Shown piece after piece: positions 17,195 to 27,956 of a stretch of DNA of 64,000 nucleotides. The translations under genes and the position numbers were made by a program. This DNA is from Coprothermobacter proteolyticus DSM 5265 (GTDB lineage: Bacteria; Coprothermobacterota; Coprothermobacteria; Coprothermobacterales; Coprothermobacteraceae), in assembly GCF_000020945.1 (NCBI RefSeq), contig NC_011295.1:868001-932000 (forward strand), given 5' to 3'. The notes beneath the pieces are model-generated. The model was not told the origin of the DNA and made no database searches. It worked only from the letters and a program-made list of their open reading frames with translations. The stretch's first letter is position 1; each line of letters opens with the position of its first letter.

Positions 17195-17740
17195 TTACTT
17201 ACCCTTACCAACTGCTTTACCTGGTTTCAAAGGTCTTTGCTCGCCTTCGTACCAAATACCTTTGCCCTTGTAAGCATCGGGGATTCTATATCTTCTAATA
17301 TTTGCAGCAACCTGCGTTACCAACTGTTTGTCAATGCCACTAACAACCACTGTGTCAGCAGAAGGCACTTGAAACTGTATACCTTCAATGCTCTGGATAA
17401 CCACGGGATGCGAGAAACCCAGTGACATCTGCAAATCCTTGCCTTTTAACTCGGCACGGTAACCCACACCACGAATCTTCAAGGTTACTGAAAACCCTTC
17501 ACTTACTCCCGTAACCATGTTCTGTATTAGCGCACGGGTAGTGCCGTGAAGCGCTCTTACCTCTTTTTCTTCAGAGGTTCTCTCCACAATGATCTGGTCC
17601 TCAATAAGTGAGATTTTAATGCGGGGATCAAAGGTGCGAGTCAAAGTGCCCTTAGGTCCTTTCACCGTAACCGTACTACCGTCAATGGTGACGGTCACAC
17701 CTTTTGGGACAACGACTGGTTTCTTACCTATTCTCGACAT
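17195..17740 (-). CDS. rplF: 50S ribosomal protein L6
   Basis: A two-domain large-subunit protein of 181 residues near the factor-binding site. It opens MSRIGKKPVVVPKGV and ends with the conserved RIPDAYKGKGIWYEGE segment and a basic tail. Normal length and position. Confidence 0.97.
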   Translation of the reverse strand: MSRIGKKPVVVPKGVTVTIDGSTVTVKGPKGTLTRTFDPRIKISLIEDQIIVERTSEEKEVRALHGTTRALIQNMVTGVSEGFSVTLKIRGVGYRAELKGKDLQMSLGFSHPVVIQSIEGIQFQVPSADTVVVSGIDKQLVTQVAANIRRYRIPDAYKGKGIWYEGEQRPLKPGKAVGKGK

Positions 17741-17751
17741 TTATGACCACC

Positions 17752-18156
17752 TCACCAAACGTAGCAGATTATTTGACCGCCGACACCTTTTTGACGTGCT
17801 TCAGCATCAGACAGTACACCAGCCGACGTAGTTAGAATGGCAATGCCTAGACCATTCATTACCTTTGGAATGTCATTCTTCTTAGCGTAAATTCTGCGTG
17901 ACGGCACGCTTATGAGCCTGACTTCGTTAAGCACAGGTTGCTTTCCAGGGCCAAACTTGAGCTGCACACTGAGGTATTTCTTACCTTCCTTTTCTTCGAT
18001 CTCGTAGCCCTTAATGTAGCCCTCGCGTACCAAAACTTTCAGTATTTCTTCTTGGTACTTGCCGTAAGGGATACCTTCCACCCTCTCTAACCGAGCATGG
18101 CTAGCATTCTTTAATCTTATGAACAAATCAGATATTGTATCTTGAACCATATCCAT
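17752..18156 (-). CDS. rpsH: 30S ribosomal protein S8
   Basis: A 16S central-domain binder of 134 residues. DTISDLFIRLKNASHAR at the start and GIAILTTSAGVLSDAEARQKGVGG near the end match the family. In E. coli S8 represses the spc operon; whether that holds here cannot be seen. Confidence 0.97.
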   Translation of the reverse strand: MDMVQDTISDLFIRLKNASHARLERVEGIPYGKYQEEILKVLVREGYIKGYEIEEKEGKKYLSVQLKFGPGKQPVLNEVRLISVPSRRIYAKKNDIPKVMNGLGIAILTTSAGVLSDAEARQKGVGGQIICYVW

Positions 18157-18162
18157 TTCACC

Positions 18163-18348
18163 TCACCAAGAAGCTTTCTTTAGACCTGGAATGGAACCCT
18201 TGTGAGCAAGTTCACGCAGACACAAACGACAAATCCCAAAGTCTCTGTAAACAGCCCTGGACCTGCCGCATATTTTGCATCTGGTGTACTTTCGAGTAGA
18301 AAACTTTGGTTCCTTCTCAGCTTTTATTTTCAGTGCTTTTCTGGCCAT
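18163..18348 (-). CDS. rpsN: 30S ribosomal protein S14, zinc-binding type Z
   Basis: A short (61-residue) S14 with two CxxC pairs, C24/C27 (CKICGR) and C40/C43 (CRLC), the zinc-containing form typical of thermophiles and many Firmicutes. It sits between rplE and rpsH. Confidence 0.97.
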   Translation of the reverse strand: MARKALKIKAEKEPKFSTRKYTRCKICGRSRAVYRDFGICRLCLRELAHKGSIPGLKKASW

Positions 18349-18368
18349 ACTAACCTCCTTATTGTCCT

Positions 18369-18908
18369 CTATCGTTCCATGAATGGGAAACCCAGTGCCT
18401 TTAAAAGCTCAAAGGCTTCTTCGTCAGTTTTTGCCGTAGTGGTTATTGAAATACCCAATCCTCGAGTCTTATCGATCATGTCGTAAGAAATTTCTGGAAA
18501 AACCAAGTCTTCCAAAAGACCAAAATTGTAGTTACCTCTGCCATCAAAAGAACGTGGATTAAGCCCCCTAAAGTCACGTACCCTGGGAAGAACATCATTG
18601 ATGAGGTGTTCCATGAAATTCCACATCTTATCCTTCCTCAAGGTAACACTGACCCCGATTGGAGCGCCCTTTCTCAGCTTAAATGCTGCTATGTTCTTCT
18701 TCGATCTCCTAACCAGTGGCTTTTGACCCGTTATGATCTCAAATTCTTTCGTAGTAACCTCAATAGCTCTTGGGTTTTGCAAAGCCTCTCCTAAGCCTCG
18801 GTTAAGTGTGACCTTTACCACCTTCGGCACCTGCATCGCATTCTTGTAACCAAACTTTTTCATCATGTATGGTCTAACTTCGGTTTCGTACTTTTCTTTC
18901 AAACTCAT
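18369..18908 (-). CDS. rplE: 50S ribosomal protein L5
   Basis: A 5S rRNA-binding protein of the central protuberance, 179 residues. [26 protein letters not shown] and [20 protein letters not shown] are diagnostic. Normal length. Confidence 0.97.
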   Translation of the reverse strand: MSLKEKYETEVRPYMMKKFGYKNAMQVPKVVKVTLNRGLGEALQNPRAIEVTTKEFEIITGQKPLVRRSKKNIAAFKLRKGAPIGVSVTLRKDKMWNFMEHLINDVLPRVRDFRGLNPRSFDGRGNYNFGLLEDLVFPEISYDMIDKTRGLGISITTTAKTDEEAFELLKALGFPFMER

Positions 18909-18927
18909 CGCTCAACCCTCCCAAAGC

Positions 18928-19245
18928 TTAATCCAGAACTTCGCCGCAGCGGACGCAAACGCGCACTTTCTTACCATCTTCTAAGAACTTATGGCCAATT
19001 CTGGTTGGTTTATCACATTTAGGACAAACTACCATGACCTTATTCGCCAGAATAGGTGCTTCAAACTTTTTCAGTCCGCCTTGTGGGTCCTTCTGTGTGG
19101 GCCTCGTTGCCTTCGTAACAATATTCACTCCTTGGACTACAACTTTATTCTCCTTTGGGAAAGCCTTAGTTACTTTGCCGCGTTTACCTTTTTCTTTGCC
19201 GCTTATAACTTCTACTAGGTCGCCCGTTTTTATGTTTAACTTCAT
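18928..19245 (-). CDS. rplX: 50S ribosomal protein L24 with zinc-ribbon-like tail
   Basis: An assembly-initiator protein of the large subunit, 105 residues. The KOW motif [18 protein letters not shown] lies near the N terminus. The C-terminal part has two CxxC pairs (CPKC near 76 and CVRC near 97) that likely bind zinc; this variant is known in several thermophiles and Gram-positives. Confidence 0.96.
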   Translation of the reverse strand: MKLNIKTGDLVEVISGKEKGKRGKVTKAFPKENKVVVQGVNIVTKATRPTQKDPQGGLKKFEAPILANKVMVVCPKCDKPTRIGHKFLEDGKKVRVCVRCGEVLD

Positions 19246-19263
19246 GCTATTCGACCTCCACCA

Positions 19264-19632
19264 CTACAACACTTCAGGGGCAAGTGAGATGATCTTCAAA
19301 TACCCCTTCTCTCTGAGCTCACGAGCCACAGGCCCGAATACACGGGTTCCACTAGGCTCGCCAAGCTGGTCAATGATGACCGCCGCGTTGTCATCAAATT
19401 TGACGCACGTCCCATCGGGCCTCTTGATTTCCTTAGCCAAACGGACCACCACTGCTTTAACCACATCACCCTTCTTGAAATCGCTGTTCGGCAAAACTTC
19501 TCGGACATTAGCTACTACTATGTCACCGATGGTTCCGTAGGCCACCCTGGGACCTCTCAGTACTCGGATTACTTGAATGGTCTTCACTCCGGTATTATCT
19601 GCAACCTTAAGCTTCGTGTAAGGTCTGATCAT
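19264..19632 (-). CDS. rplN: 50S ribosomal protein L14
   Basis: Subunit-interface protein of 122 residues. It has [16 protein letters not shown] near the start, [12 protein letters not shown] and a [15 protein letters not shown] end. Its start lies 26 bp inside rpsQ, whose C-terminal tail is longer than usual. Confidence 0.97.
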
Positions 19633-19894
19633 CTTCTTCTACCTCCTCCTCCAGCTGCTTCCTACCAAGAACTTTTACTAAATTGAAGCGTTTTAGACGC
19701 GACATAGGCCTATACTCCTCAATAAGAACTATGTCTCCCTCTTTGGAGGCATTATTCTCGTCATGCACGTAGAATTTCGTAGTTCTACGCATCTCCTTCT
19801 TGTAAAGAGGATGTCTCTCCATGCGCTCTGTTATGACAACGCGGGTCTTGTCCATTTTATCCGACACAACAACGCCAACAAATCGACGCCTCAT
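19607..19894 (-). CDS. rpsQ: 30S ribosomal protein S17
   Basis: An early-assembly 16S rRNA-binding OB-fold protein, 95 residues. [16 protein letters not shown] and the [17 protein letters not shown] end of the core are diagnostic. It carries an acidic C-terminal extension (EEEVEEDD) that overlaps rplN by 26 bp; typical S17 is a little shorter. Confidence 0.96.
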
Positions 19895-20094
19895 AGCTTT
19901 ATTCCCCTCTCTCTTAGCACCGTAAGCACTCGTGCAATATCTCTTTTAGTCTTTGTAATTGCAGTATGATCTGTCAGCTTACCCACGGAAAGCTGAAATT
20001 TTAGATTCACCAATTTTGCCCTTAATTCTTTTAGCAGAGCTTCTAATTCTTCCGTTGTTTTTTCTCTTAATTCTGTCCCTTGCATGAGCTGCAC
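19891..20094 (-). CDS. rpmC: 50S ribosomal protein L29
   Basis: Two-helix protein of 67 residues at the tunnel exit, beside L23. The [21 protein letters not shown] start and the [15 protein letters not shown] end are typical. It overlaps rpsQ by 4 bp. Confidence 0.96.
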   Translation of the reverse strand: MQLMQGTELREKTTEELEALLKELRAKLVNLKFQLSVGKLTDHTAITKTKRDIARVLTVLRERGIKL

Positions 20095-20100
20095 CTTCCC

Positions 20101-20508
20101 TTACACACGACTAATTAACCTAACCTCGAAAGGTAGGCGGAATCCAATTAACCTAGCAATGTGCTTAGCTGTGTCTTCATCAACTCCGGTTAGCTCGAAC
20201 ATGATTCTTCCTGGCTTTACTGGGAAAATCCATTTCTCAGGATCTCCCTTTCCTCCACCCATTCTCACCTCGAGTGGTTTCTTAGTCCAAGCCACATCTG
20301 GGAATATTCTTATCCAGTACTTTCCAGTTTTTCCTATGTTCTTAGCCATGATGACACGGCAGGACTCAATCATGCGCGAATCAACATAGCCACGACCAAC
20401 TGCCTGTATACCGTAGTCGCCGAAAGCCAGCTTCAGACCTCTGGTTTCTTTTCCCTTTATGTGCGGTAAATGGTTCTTTCTGTACTTAACACGTTTAGGC
20501 ATTAGCAT
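20101..20508 (-). CDS. rplP: 50S ribosomal protein L16
   Basis: Contacts A- and P-site tRNA near the peptidyl-transferase centre; 135 residues, with KYRKNHLPHIKG, GDYGIQAVGRGYVDSRMIE and GGGKGDPEKWIFPVKPGRIMFE. It overlaps rpsC by 14 bp. Confidence 0.97.
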   Translation of the reverse strand: MLMPKRVKYRKNHLPHIKGKETRGLKLAFGDYGIQAVGRGYVDSRMIESCRVIMAKNIGKTGKYWIRIFPDVAWTKKPLEVRMGGGKGDPEKWIFPVKPGRIMFELTGVDEDTAKHIARLIGFRLPFEVRLISRV

Positions 20509-21199
20509 GTCTTTCTGGCCTCCTCTCTGCCCTTTCTAGGCCTCTCGGAGGTAGAAGTTCCTGTAAGTCCTCTACGTCTCCTTTGTAAATCCAACATTTA
20601 ACACCAATGGTTCCGTATTTTGTTACGGCAATACTGTAGCCATAGTCCACATCGGATTTAAGCGTGGACAGAGGCAGTTTACCCTGAACGAACCATTCAC
20701 GGCGAGCGATCTCAGCTCCACCAAGACGTCCGGAAACAGCAATCTTTATTCCCTGCGCACCTGAACGCATAGCTCTGCTTATTGCTTGTTTCATAGCCCT
20801 CTTGTAGCTAACACGCCGTTCTATTTGACGCGCTATGCTATCAGAAACAATTTGCGCATCTGTTTCTGGGTTCTTGACCTCGTAAATGGCTATCCTCACT
20901 TCGTAATCGTTCTTAAGTAGCTTTACGATTTCCTCTCTGAGCCTTTCAATTTCGGCACCCTGTTTTCCAATGATCATGCCAGGTCTTGCAGTCCAGATGA
21001 TGACACGCATCTTGTTACCTAATCGCTCAATTTCCACAGAGGAAATCCCTGCATGACCGTAATGCTTGTTAATGAGCGTCCTGATCTTTTCGTCCTGGAC
21101 GATGTATTCAGGGTACTTCTCGAAGGGTGCAACCCATCGGCTGCGCCAATTCTTTGTAACACCCAATCTAAAACCATAAGGATGTATTTTTTGACCCAC
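20495..21199 (-). CDS. rpsC: 30S ribosomal protein S3
   Basis: A head protein at the mRNA entry, 234 residues. It starts MGQKIHPYGFRLGV, contains a KH domain with the loop GMIIGKQGAEIERL, and the C domain AISRAMRSGAQGIKIAVSGRL. A short basic/glutamate tail follows. Normal length and order. Confidence 0.97.
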   Translation of the reverse strand: MGQKIHPYGFRLGVTKNWRSRWVAPFEKYPEYIVQDEKIRTLINKHYGHAGISSVEIERLGNKMRVIIWTARPGMIIGKQGAEIERLREEIVKLLKNDYEVRIAIYEVKNPETDAQIVSDSIARQIERRVSYKRAMKQAISRAMRSGAQGIKIAVSGRLGGAEIARREWFVQGKLPLSTLKSDVDYGYSIAVTKYGTIGVKCWIYKGDVEDLQELLPPRGLERAERRPERHANA

Positions 21200-21212
21200 T
21201 GTTCTTCTCCCC

Positions 21213-21557
21213 CTATCTTTCTTTAACGATGACGGTAATGTGACTCAAACGCCTTTTCATGATGTCCGCTCTACCAAAAGCCCGAGGATAATACCTCTTC
21301 AGCCTTGGCCCTTCGTCCACAAAAACACGATACACGTACAGGCGTTCCTCGTCCAACCCATTATTATTGACTGCATTCGCCACTGCAGAGTTCAGAACCT
21401 TGAGTGTGAACCTGGCAGCCTTGTTGGGAGAGTACTTTAAAATCGCCCTGGCTTCAGAAACGGACTTGTTTCTGATTTCGTCCACTACCAAGCGAGCCTT
21501 CCTAGGCGATATTCTGACGTATTTTGCTGTTGCCTTAGCCATCTGTTGTTCTTCCAT
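21213..21557 (-). CDS. rplV: 50S ribosomal protein L22
   Basis: Lines the exit tunnel with its beta-hairpin. The 114-residue protein has [21 protein letters not shown] and the tunnel hairpin [18 protein letters not shown]. Start may be the internal Met six residues in, which gives the more usual N terminus [10 protein letters not shown]. Confidence 0.96.
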   Translation of the reverse strand: MEEQQMAKATAKYVRISPRKARLVVDEIRNKSVSEARAILKYSPNKAARFTLKVLNSAVANAVNNNGLDEERLYVYRVFVDEGPRLKRYYPRAFGRADIMKRRLSHITVIVKER

Positions 21558-21569
21558 GACCTTAACACC

Positions 21570-21860
21570 TCACTTCAGCGCGCTGGATCGCTCAACCGGT
21601 TCACCGTGGCCCCGGAAGTTACGAGTAATAGCAAATTCGCCCAGTTTATGGCCCACCATTTGCTGTGTTATGTACACCGGTATATGCACTTTCCCATTGT
21701 ACACAGCAATGGTGAGTCCAACCATTTCTGGTGTAATGGTGCTTCTGCGACTCCAGGTTTTGATGATGCGCTTATCACCTGTACTCTGCATCTTTTGTAC
21801 TTTCTTTAACAATTTAGGGTCTGTATATTTTCCTCTTGGATAAGGTTTATCCCACGCCAT
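21570..21860 (-). CDS. rpsS: 30S ribosomal protein S19
   Basis: A head protein of 96 residues. [23 protein letters not shown] and the [13 protein letters not shown] end are diagnostic of S19. Normal length. Confidence 0.97.
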   Translation of the reverse strand: MAWDKPYPRGKYTDPKLLKKVQKMQSTGDKRIIKTWSRRSTITPEMVGLTIAVYNGKVHIPVYITQQMVGHKLGEFAITRNFRGHGEPVERSSALK

Positions 21861-21881
21861 TTATCTATTCACCTCACTCAC

Positions 21882-22712
21882 TTACTTACGCCGCTTTACA
21901 ATGAACTTGTCAGAAGGCTTCTTACCACGACGGGTCTTCCACCCCAATGTCTTCCAACCCCAAGGGGAAAGTGGAGATGGGTGTCCAATAGGTGATTTTC
22001 CTTCTCCTCCACCATGTGGGTGGTCCACCGGGTTCATAGCAGTTCCTCTGACCTGAGGTCTTCTACCAAGCCATCTTGTTCTTCCAGCCTTACCAGAGGA
22101 AACATTTTCATGATCCAGGTTGCTAACGCGTCCAATGGTGGCTTTGCACTTCACATTAATGAGTCTGATTTCGCCGCTGGGCAGACGTACATGAGCATAA
22201 TCGCCCTCTTTAGCCATTAGCTGTGCCCATGTACCTGCAGATCTGACTAGTTGCCCTCCCCGTCCTGGATACAGCTCAATGTTATGAATGGTTGTACCAG
22301 TGGGTATCTTAGACAGCGGCAGTGCATTTCCTACCCTGATTGGAGCTTCTTCACCTGAAATAATGACATCTCCAACCTCGATCTCGTCTGGTGCTAAGAT
22401 GTAGCGCTTCTCACCGTCCGCATAAGTTACCAAAGCGATAAAAGCAGTTCTATTGGGATCATATTCTATGGACGTTATCTTACCAGGAATACCATCTTTG
22501 TCCCTCTTAAAATCTATAATTCTATATCTTCTCTTGTGACCGCCGCCACGGAATCTTACAGAAATTCGTCCTGCGTTGTTTCTGCCTCCGCTTTTCTTGA
22601 GCGGTGCAAGGAGTGACTTTTCTGGTTCAGTTTTCGTGATAACGCTCTTATAGTCAATGACCACTCTGTGTCTTGTGCTAGACGTAACTGGTTTGTATCT
22701 TCTTACAGGCAT
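21882..22712 (-). CDS. rplB: 50S ribosomal protein L2
   Basis: Needed for subunit joining and peptidyl transfer; 276 residues. The [21 protein letters not shown] block, [22 protein letters not shown] and the conserved [13 protein letters not shown] near the catalytic-centre histidine are all intact. Confidence 0.98.
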   Translation of the reverse strand: MPVRRYKPVTSSTRHRVVIDYKSVITKTEPEKSLLAPLKKSGGRNNAGRISVRFRGGGHKRRYRIIDFKRDKDGIPGKITSIEYDPNRTAFIALVTYADGEKRYILAPDEIEVGDVIISGEEAPIRVGNALPLSKIPTGTTIHNIELYPGRGGQLVRSAGTWAQLMAKEGDYAHVRLPSGEIRLINVKCKATIGRVSNLDHENVSSGKAGRTRWLGRRPQVRGTAMNPVDHPHGGGEGKSPIGHPSPLSPWGWKTLGWKTRRGKKPSDKFIVKRRK

Positions 22713-22718
22713 CTAATA

Positions 22719-23009
22719 TCACACTCCCTCGATAAGTTCAATGTGCTGGCCAGGAGCAAGCTGAACGATGGCTTTTTTCTTGTCCGGAGTTCTGTACACG
22801 TTATAGCCTCTTCTTTTTTGCTTACCACGAACATATGAAGTATAGACTTTCGTTACCTTAACATTAAAAACCTGCTCCACAGCACGTTTAATGTCAATCT
22901 TGTTAGCATCCTTTCTTACATAGAACGTGTATTTGCCATCTCTGTGCAGCATCAACGCTTTTTCTGTTAGTACGGGTGCTATGAGTACATCCAAAGGCGA
23001 TTTAGACAT
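22719..23009 (-). CDS. rplW: 50S ribosomal protein L23
   Basis: Tunnel-exit protein and docking site for SRP and trigger factor, 96 residues. APVLTEKALML at the start and ANKIDIKRAVEQVFNVKVTKV are typical. It overlaps rplD by 8 bp. Confidence 0.97.
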   Translation of the reverse strand: MSKSPLDVLIAPVLTEKALMLHRDGKYTFYVRKDANKIDIKRAVEQVFNVKVTKVYTSYVRGKQKRRGYNVYRTPDKKKAIVQLAPGQHIELIEGV

Positions 23010-23628
23010 TTGCCCACACCTCCTGTGCCCTGACCCAGGCAGACTGAGTCATTATGACAGCATCTCCTTTAAGTAAATCATAGGCATTTACTTTTTCCAC
23101 AGGTACATAGTATACATTTTCTAAGTTCTGACAAGCACGTCTAACACCTTGCTCACCAGCAAGCGACACCACTGTTACCCGTTTTTCATCCAACTGCTTA
23201 CTTCTTAGAAAAGCCTTAAACTCGCGCGTTTTACCGTTAAAGCTGTTTGCATCAATGAGTAACAACTCGCCATTTTTCAGCCTGTATCCAAAACAGGAGG
23301 CCATGGCAAGTTTTACTTGCTTCTTGTTAACGTCCTTAGTCCAGTCACGTGGTTTTGGCCCAAAAGCCACGGCTCCCTTTCTCCATATAGGAGACCTCAT
23401 ATAGCCATGACGAGCTCTGCCTGTATGCTTCTGAGGCCAAGGCTTTCTTGTGCTTCCTGCTACTTCTCCCTGCTTCTTTGTAGATGCTGTGCCATGGCGC
23501 TTGCCAGATAGCACGCGCACCACATTGAGATGCAGCAACCTGCCGCGCACAGGCGTCGCTACCAAATTTTCATTAACGTCTTCATAGGCAACTTCGGCAC
23601 CATTCACATCAAATACTGGAAGTTGCAT
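23002..23628 (-). CDS. rplD: 50S ribosomal protein L4
   Basis: Lines the tunnel opposite L22; 208 residues. The loop RHGTASTKKQGEVAGSTRKP and QKHTGRARHGYMRSP is the tunnel extension. In E. coli L4 represses the S10 operon; that control is not generally conserved and I see no sign either way. Confidence 0.97.
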   Translation of the reverse strand: MQLPVFDVNGAEVAYEDVNENLVATPVRGRLLHLNVVRVLSGKRHGTASTKKQGEVAGSTRKPWPQKHTGRARHGYMRSPIWRKGAVAFGPKPRDWTKDVNKKQVKLAMASCFGYRLKNGELLLIDANSFNGKTREFKAFLRSKQLDEKRVTVVSLAGEQGVRRACQNLENVYYVPVEKVNAYDLLKGDAVIMTQSAWVRAQEVWANV

Positions 23629-23630
23629 CT

Positions 23631-24290
23631 CTATTCACTCCTTCCTTCAGGTCCAAGTCCATAGGCTTTTCTGATGCATACAAAACCATTTCTGGATCCA
23701 GGCACTGAGCCCTTAACAGCGATTATGTTTTGCTCAGGTATGACCTTAACAATTTTTAGGTTTCTTACAGTCACTTGACTATTACCATAATGTCCCGACA
23801 TCTTCTTCCCTGGCTTTACCTCTCCAGGATATGTCCTGTTACCTATGGCACCTACTCTCCTGTGCCATCCACGCGTTCCGTGGGTTTTAGGCCCTCCAGC
23901 AAATCCCCAACGCTTCATTGCACCAGCAAATCCACGTCCCTTGCTCGTCCCAATCACATCTACAAGTTCTCCATCAGCAAACACGTCAGCCACGTTCACT
24001 TCCTGACCCACTTCAAACTTTTCGCTGATACCAGGATATCTGAATTCCCTGACAAACCTGACAGGTGGTACACCAGCTTTCTTTAATACTCCTAGCTGAG
24101 GCTTGTTCAATGCTTTCTCTTTCACCACTTCAAAACCCAAAGCAACCGATTCGCGGCCCTTGCTGTCCTTCTTAACGTTTACCACGTAGTTAGGGCCCGC
24201 CTTAATGAGGGTGACAGGAATAAACACGCCTTTTTCGTCAATGAAGCGGCTCATGCCAATTTTTTTACCGAGTAGTCCTATTCCTTTCAC
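23631..24290 (-). CDS. rplC: 50S ribosomal protein L3
   Basis: An early-assembly protein of 219 residues with MKGIGLLGKKIGMSRF at the start and the DVIGTSKGRGFAGAMKRWGF loop that reaches towards the peptidyl-transferase centre, followed by HGTRGWHRRVGAIG. Normal length. Confidence 0.97.
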   Translation of the reverse strand: MKGIGLLGKKIGMSRFIDEKGVFIPVTLIKAGPNYVVNVKKDSKGRESVALGFEVVKEKALNKPQLGVLKKAGVPPVRFVREFRYPGISEKFEVGQEVNVADVFADGELVDVIGTSKGRGFAGAMKRWGFAGGPKTHGTRGWHRRVGAIGNRTYPGEVKPGKKMSGHYGNSQVTVRNLKIVKVIPEQNIIAVKGSVPGSRNGFVCIRKAYGLGPEGRSE

Positions 24291-24305
24291 TTCTTTTCAC
24301 CATCC

Positions 24306-24614
24306 CTAAAGCTTCAGATGTATATCGACCCCAGCGGGAAGCTCCAAGCTCATCAAGTTAGATACTGTTTCCTGAGTTGGATCGATGATGTCGATGAGAC
24401 GCTTGTGCATCTTAATCTCAAAATGTTCCCTAGAATCCTTATCTATGTGTGGAGAACGGGTCACACAATACACTCTGCGATCTGTGGGTAACGGTATGGG
24501 CCCAGCCACTTTCGCACCCGTTCTCTTAGCTACTTCCACAATGCGCTTTGCTGACTGATCCAGCAACCTGTGATCATATGAGCGTAGTTTTATGCGTATT
24601 CGTTGTGCTGACAT
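24306..24614 (-). CDS. rpsJ: 30S ribosomal protein S10
   Basis: Head protein and NusE antitermination factor, 102 residues. [22 protein letters not shown] and [24 protein letters not shown] are diagnostic. First gene of the S10 operon proper, 19 bp after tuf. Confidence 0.97.
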   Translation of the reverse strand: MSAQRIRIKLRSYDHRLLDQSAKRIVEVAKRTGAKVAGPIPLPTDRRVYCVTRSPHIDKDSREHFEIKMHKRLIDIIDPTQETVSNLMSLELPAGVDIHLKL

Positions 24615-24633
24615 TATTTCTCACTCCTCTAAG

Positions 24634-25851
24634 TTATTCCAAGAGCTTGGTGATAACACCAGCTCCTACTGTCCTTCCGCCTTCTCTGATTGCAAATCTC
24701 ATGCCCTCTTCTAATGCTACGGGGTAGATCAGTTCTACTTCGAACTCTGCATTGTCTCCTGGCATTACCATCTCTACTCCTGGGTCTAGCTTTATTGTCC
24801 CAGTTACGTCTGTTGTCCTTATGTAGAATTGTGGCCTGTATCCATTGAAGAATGGTGTGTGCCTTCCACCTTCCTCTTTCTTCAATACATACACTTGCGC
24901 CCTGAACTTCTTGTATGGCCTTATTGACCCTACCTTCGCTACTACTTCCCCTCGCTCTACTTCGTCTTTCCCTATGCCCCTTAACAATAACCCTACGTTG
25001 TCTCCTGCCATCGCTTCGTCTAACGTCTTACGGAACATCTCTATGCCTGTTACTACTGTCTTCCTTATACCTTCTCGTAATCCTACTATCTCTACTTCTT
25101 CCCCTACTTTTAGCCTTCCTCGCTCTACCCTTCCTGTAACTACTGTCCCACGCCCAGTTATGCTAAATACGTCCTCTATCGGCATAAGGAATGGCTTGTC
25201 TACTTCCCTTACTGGGTCCGGTATGTAGCTGTCCATTGCATCTATGAGCTCCCATATCCGGTCTACCCATTCGTTCTCCCCACGCTTCGTCTGCGGGTTC
25301 TTGCTTAGTACCTCTAGTGCCTCTAGCGCTGACCCCTTTATCACTGGTACTTCGTCTCCTGGAAATCCATATCGGTTCAGTAAGTCCCTTACTTCCATCT
25401 CTACTAGCTCCACTAGCTCAGGATCGTCTACCATGTCTGTCTTGTTAATGAATACCACCATCGCAGGTACGTTCACTTGCCTTGCTAGTAGTACGTGCTC
25501 CCTCGTCTGTGGCATTACTCCGTCTGTAGCCGCTACTACCAGAATCGCTCCGTCCATCTGCGCTGCCCCTGTGATCATGTTCTTGATGTAGTCTGCGTGC
25601 CCTGGACAGTCTATGTGCGCATAGTGCCTCTTCGGTGTCTCGTATTCTACGTGCGTTATGTTTATCGTTATGCCTCTCGCTTTCTCTTCCGGTGCTTTGT
25701 CTATGTCAAAGTATCCCTGCGGCTTCGCTAAACCTTCCGCTGCCAATGTCTGCGTTATCGCTGCCGTCAATGTCGTCTTACCATGGTCTATGTGCCCTAT
25801 GGTCCCTACATTTACGTGCGGCTTCGTCCTCTCAAACTTCTCTTTCGCCAT
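24634..25851 (-). CDS. tuf: Elongation factor Tu
   Basis: Delivers aminoacyl-tRNA to the ribosome. The 405-residue protein has G1 (GHIDHGKTT), G2 with the effector Thr ([14 protein letters not shown]), G3 (DCPGHADY), G4 (NKTD) and G5 (GSAL), then both beta-barrel domains ending in [15 protein letters not shown]. It reads close to my memory of Aquifex and Thermotoga EF-Tu. Codon use differs sharply from its neighbours: ATA, GTA, CTA, AGG and ACG dominate and the sense strand is purine-rich. Only one copy is seen in the window. It is packed between fusA, whose stop it shares a base with, and rpsJ. Confidence 0.98.
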   Translation of the reverse strand: MAKEKFERTKPHVNVGTIGHIDHGKTTLTAAITQTLAAEGLAKPQGYFDIDKAPEEKARGITINITHVEYETPKRHYAHIDCPGHADYIKNMITGAAQMDGAILVVAATDGVMPQTREHVLLARQVNVPAMVVFINKTDMVDDPELVELVEMEVRDLLNRYGFPGDEVPVIKGSALEALEVLSKNPQTKRGENEWVDRIWELIDAMDSYIPDPVREVDKPFLMPIEDVFSITGRGTVVTGRVERGRLKVGEEVEIVGLREGIRKTVVTGIEMFRKTLDEAMAGDNVGLLLRGIGKDEVERGEVVAKVGSIRPYKKFRAQVYVLKKEEGGRHTPFFNGYRPQFYIRTTDVTGTIKLDPGVEMVMPGDNAEFEVELIYPVALEEGMRFAIREGGRTVGAGVITKLLE

Positions 25852-27950
25852 TACTCTTCACTCCTCCTCAGTTTTCCCCTAGATTCAATGATGGTTTCTG
25901 CAATCTTGGATGGAACTTCCTCATAGTGAGAAAACTCCATAACAAAGCTTCCACGACCCTGTGTAAGAGAGCGCAGTACCGTTGCATAACCAAACATCTC
26001 AGCAAGTGGCACTTCCGCTCTGATCTCCTGCAAGTGACCTTGCGCTTCAATCCCAATGATTCTTCCGCGTCTGGAACTTAAATCACCCATGACGTCTCCC
26101 ATGTAATCCTCTGGAACCACGACTTCTACCTTCATTATGGGCTCCAAAAGAACTGGATCAGCCTGGGGTATACCCACTCGAACTGCCCTTGCAGCAGCTA
26201 AATGGAACGCAATTTCAGAAGAGTCCACCTCGTGATAAGAACCATCAACCAGAGTAGCTTTTACGTCCACAATGGGGTAGCCGGCAATAACACCGTTTTC
26301 AAACGCTTCTCTTATACCTTTTTCTACAGCCGGAATGTACTCTTTTGGAATTACACCACCGACAATCTTGTTCTCAAATATGATACCAGTTCCCCTGGGT
26401 AAAGGTTCAAACTCCACAACAACGTGACCATACTGACCTCTACCACCACTCTGCCTTATGTACTTGCCCTCAGTCCTGACAGCCTTCTTAATGGTTTCTC
26501 TGTAGGAAACCTGTGGCTTTCCAATGTTGGCATCAACTTTAAACTCTCTACGAAGCCTGTCCACGATTATATCCAGGTGCAACTCTCCCATACCGGAGAT
26601 TATGGTTTCACCAGTTTCTTGATCCACTTTTACTCGGAACGTGGGGTCTTCTTCTGCCAAACGTTGCAACCCCATGGACAGCCTATCTTGGTCTTGTTGA
26701 GTTTTAGGCTCTATGGAAAGCGAAATAACAGGCTCTGGAATAAAAAGCGATTCAAGTATGATTGGTGCATTTTCATCGGCTAATGTATCACCTGTGGACA
26801 CATTACGCATTCCGACGATGGCACCCAAGTCACCAGCGCCGATGGCTTCCACATCTTCTCTGTGGCTTGCGTGCATCCTTAGAAGCCTGGAGACTCTTTC
26901 TTTAGAGTCTTTTGTTACGTTATAGACATAGGAGCCTGCATGTAAAACGCCTGAATACACCCTAACCCATGCTAATTTTCCCACATAAGGGTCGGTTTGT
27001 ATTTTAAATATGAAAGCTGCCAAGGGTTCGCTGTCCAATGGTGCTCTTTCTTCTTCTTCGTTCGTCTTTGGGTTTATTCCCTTTACTGGTGGTAAATCCA
27101 ACGGGCTGGGCAAGTAATAAACTACTGCATCCAACAGCGGCTGAATGCCTTTATTCTTGTAGGCAGAACCGCCCAGTACTGGGACAATCTTTCTTTCTAT
27201 AGTACCCTTCCTCAGACACATTCTTATCTCATCAGCAGTGACGTCTTCGCCTTCCAAGTACTTTTCCATGACCTCGTCGTCCATTTCCACTGCAGCTTCT
27301 ACCAACTTCTCACGGTATTCCTCTACCAGATCCAGCATGTCTGAAGGAATGGGCCGCTCCTCGAAAGACGTACCCAGCACGTCAGTCCAGTAGTAAGCTT
27401 TCCTCTCGATAAGGTCTACAACACCTTGGAAGTTCTCTTCACTGCCTATCATGAGCTGCACCGGTACAGCATTGACGCCAAGTCTTTCTTTCATGGTGTT
27501 GATAGCTCTTAAAAAGTTTGCACCATTACGGTCCATCTTATTTACAAAAACAATACGCGGTACGCTGTATCGGTCAGCCTGACGCCACACGGTTTCGGTT
27601 TGTGGCTGCACTCCAGCAACTGCGTCTATGACCACCACAGCGCCATCAAGCACCCTAAGTGAACGTTCTACCTCAATTGTAAAGTCCACATGTCCGGGCG
27701 TATCAATGATGTTGATTCTATGATCCTTCCAAAAACATGTGGTAGCAGCAGCCATTATGGTTATGCCGCGTTCTTTCTCCTGTTCCATGAAGTCCATAGT
27801 AGCAGTCCCATCATGGACTTCACCCATTTTGTGACTCTTTCCAGTAAAGAATAGAATACGCTCCGTAGTTGTGGTTTTACCAGCATCTATGTGAGCTGCA
27901 ATGCCAATGTTGCGTGTTTTCTCCAGCGTGTATTCTCTGTGATCCGCCAT
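25851..27950 (-). CDS. fusA: Elongation factor G
   Basis: The translocase GTPase, 699 residues. G1 [13 protein letters not shown]3 DTPGHVDFT and G4 NKMDRNGA lie in the first 145 residues; domain IV ([17 protein letters not shown]) and the C-terminal domain V are complete. Its stop overlaps the tuf start by one base (TAATG). Codon use is like the ribosomal genes, unlike tuf. Confidence 0.98.
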   Translation of the reverse strand: MADHREYTLEKTRNIGIAAHIDAGKTTTTERILFFTGKSHKMGEVHDGTATMDFMEQEKERGITIMAAATTCFWKDHRINIIDTPGHVDFTIEVERSLRVLDGAVVVIDAVAGVQPQTETVWRQADRYSVPRIVFVNKMDRNGANFLRAINTMKERLGVNAVPVQLMIGSEENFQGVVDLIERKAYYWTDVLGTSFEERPIPSDMLDLVEEYREKLVEAAVEMDDEVMEKYLEGEDVTADEIRMCLRKGTIERKIVPVLGGSAYKNKGIQPLLDAVVYYLPSPLDLPPVKGINPKTNEEEERAPLDSEPLAAFIFKIQTDPYVGKLAWVRVYSGVLHAGSYVYNVTKDSKERVSRLLRMHASHREDVEAIGAGDLGAIVGMRNVSTGDTLADENAPIILESLFIPEPVISLSIEPKTQQDQDRLSMGLQRLAEEDPTFRVKVDQETGETIISGMGELHLDIIVDRLRREFKVDANIGKPQVSYRETIKKAVRTEGKYIRQSGGRGQYGHVVVEFEPLPRGTGIIFENKIVGGVIPKEYIPAVEKGIREAFENGVIAGYPIVDVKATLVDGSYHEVDSSEIAFHLAAARAVRVGIPQADPVLLEPIMKVEVVVPEDYMGDVMGDLSSRRGRIIGIEAQGHLQEIRAEVPLAEMFGYATVLRSLTQGRGSFVMEFSHYEEVPSKIAETIIESRGKLRRSEE

Positions 27951-27956
27951 TAATTA

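Noticed and set aside
25495-25882. Plus-strand Ser/Thr/Leu-rich frames opposite tuf and fusA
   Set aside because: They are antisense shadows of tuf caused by its biased codon use.
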